From NCBI GenBank assembly GCA_964586455.1, contig CAZPHV010000003.1:1-64000 (forward strand): DNA of 64,000 bases, written 5' to 3'. Position 1 is the stretch's first letter. The number at the start of each line of letters is the position of its first letter. This DNA comes from Aquimonas sp964586455. GTDB taxonomy: Bacteria; Pseudomonadota; Gammaproteobacteria; Xanthomonadales; Xanthomonadaceae. Of this stretch, positions 63,685 through 64,000 are shown one piece after another. A program made the position numbers and the translations under genes. The notes under the pieces are model-generated. The model saw nothing but the letters and a program-made list of their open reading frames with translations. It was not told where the DNA came from and did not search any database.

Positions 63685-64000
63685 TTGAGTAAACCGAAAC
63701 CGCGGCCCCGGCGCTGGCTGCGCACGCTGTTCAGTTTGTGTCTGCTGGGCCTGTTGGTGGCTGGCGCGGCCGGGTTCTGGGTCTGGCAGCAATACCAGGC
63801 CTTCGTCGATGCTCCGGTGGCGGGTCTGAACGCCGAGACGGACGTGATCCTGCAGCGTGGCGATGGCCTGCGCCGTGTGCTGCAGCGCTTGCAGGGGGGC
63901 GGCCTTGTGACCGGCCGCGAGGAGCTGTGGCGGCTGCTGGCGCGTGACATGGGCGTTGGCGGCCGCATCCAGGCCGGCGAGTATCGCTTGCCACCGAACG
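63685..64000 (+). CDS. mltG: Endolytic transglycosylase MltG (5' part)
   Basis: The first 105 codons of MltG/YceG, cut by the window edge. The start is TTG at 63685 with AAGGAG seven bases upstream. A positively charged N terminus is followed by a membrane segment (about 16-34) and the start of the YceG domain (LQRGDGLRRVLQRLQ, IQAGEYRLP). MltG cuts glycan strands at the inner membrane. The pabC-mltG order supports the call. Confidence 0.85.
   Translation, partial: MSKPKPRPRRWLRTLFSLCLLGLLVAGAAGFWVWQQYQAFVDAPVAGLNAETDVILQRGDGLRRVLQRLQGGGLVTGREELWRLLARDMGVGGRIQAGEYRLPPN

Overview
The window is a high-GC chromosomal segment from a gammaproteobacterium, most likely of the order Lysobacterales (Xanthomonadales). 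The evidence is a class III PHA synthase pair (phaE-phaC), a FimX-type degenerate GGDEF/EAL protein, the yceD-rpmF-fabH-fabD-fabG-acpP-fabF-pabB-pabC-mltG cluster, and GTAG-footed hairpin repeats like the SMAG elements known from Stenotrophomonas. I cannot name the genus. No rRNA, tRNA, CRISPR array, integrase or transposase was seen.

Layout. 0-8.4 kb: a CPBP-like membrane protein and pterin dehydratase (minus strand), nfuA, a LuxR-type response regulator, then glnK-amtB behind a sigma-54-like promoter with an NtrC-like site, then a 3-hydroxybutyrate oligomer hydrolase. 8.4-9.4 kb: repeat-rich DNA with GTAG hairpins. 9.4-13.3 kb: a histidine kinase/response regulator pair, a decayed methyltransferase gene holding a GTAG hairpin pair, and a secreted alpha/beta hydrolase. 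14.1-21.3 kb: one giant surface protein (about 2,400 residues) with SdrD_B-like, five GEVED and DUF11-like domains. 21.8-33 kb: the PHA genes phaE-phaC, and on the minus strand two acetoacetyl-CoA reductase-like SDRs flanking phaR; between them lie secreted proteins (a metzincin protease, lipoproteins) and AcpH. 33-44 kb: housekeeping genes gluQ, htpX, fimX, epmB/efp, mtaD, ubiG-gph-phytoene synthase-like, folE2 and an Slp-type lipoprotein. 44.6-50.6 kb: a MoxR-DUF58-transglutaminase operon and a divergent glycosyltransferase. 50.6-51.7 kb: a tandem array of 299-bp and 86-bp units carrying GTAG hairpins. 51.7-64 kb: the fatty acid and folate cluster running into mltG at the edge.

How the genes work together. 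PhaE/PhaC polymerise 3-hydroxyacyl-CoA, the two SDR reductases can supply it, PhaR represses, and the oligomer hydrolase degrades products; the thiolase phaA is not in the window. GlnK and AmtB sense and import ammonium. EpmB modifies EF-P (EpmA is not here). FabH/FabD/FabG/AcpP/FabF form the fatty acid core, AcpH removes the ACP prosthetic group, and PabB/PabC make p-aminobenzoate.

The most unusual feature is a 3-kb, visibly A/T-richer gene for a secreted S8 (subtilisin-like) protease placed between fabD and fabG, joined to fabG by a near-overlap. Its product carries an IPTL-like anchor motif in the middle of the chain and a C-terminal GFE tail that resembles the tail of the metzincin protease at 28-29 kb. 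This points to a possible undescribed sorting tag.
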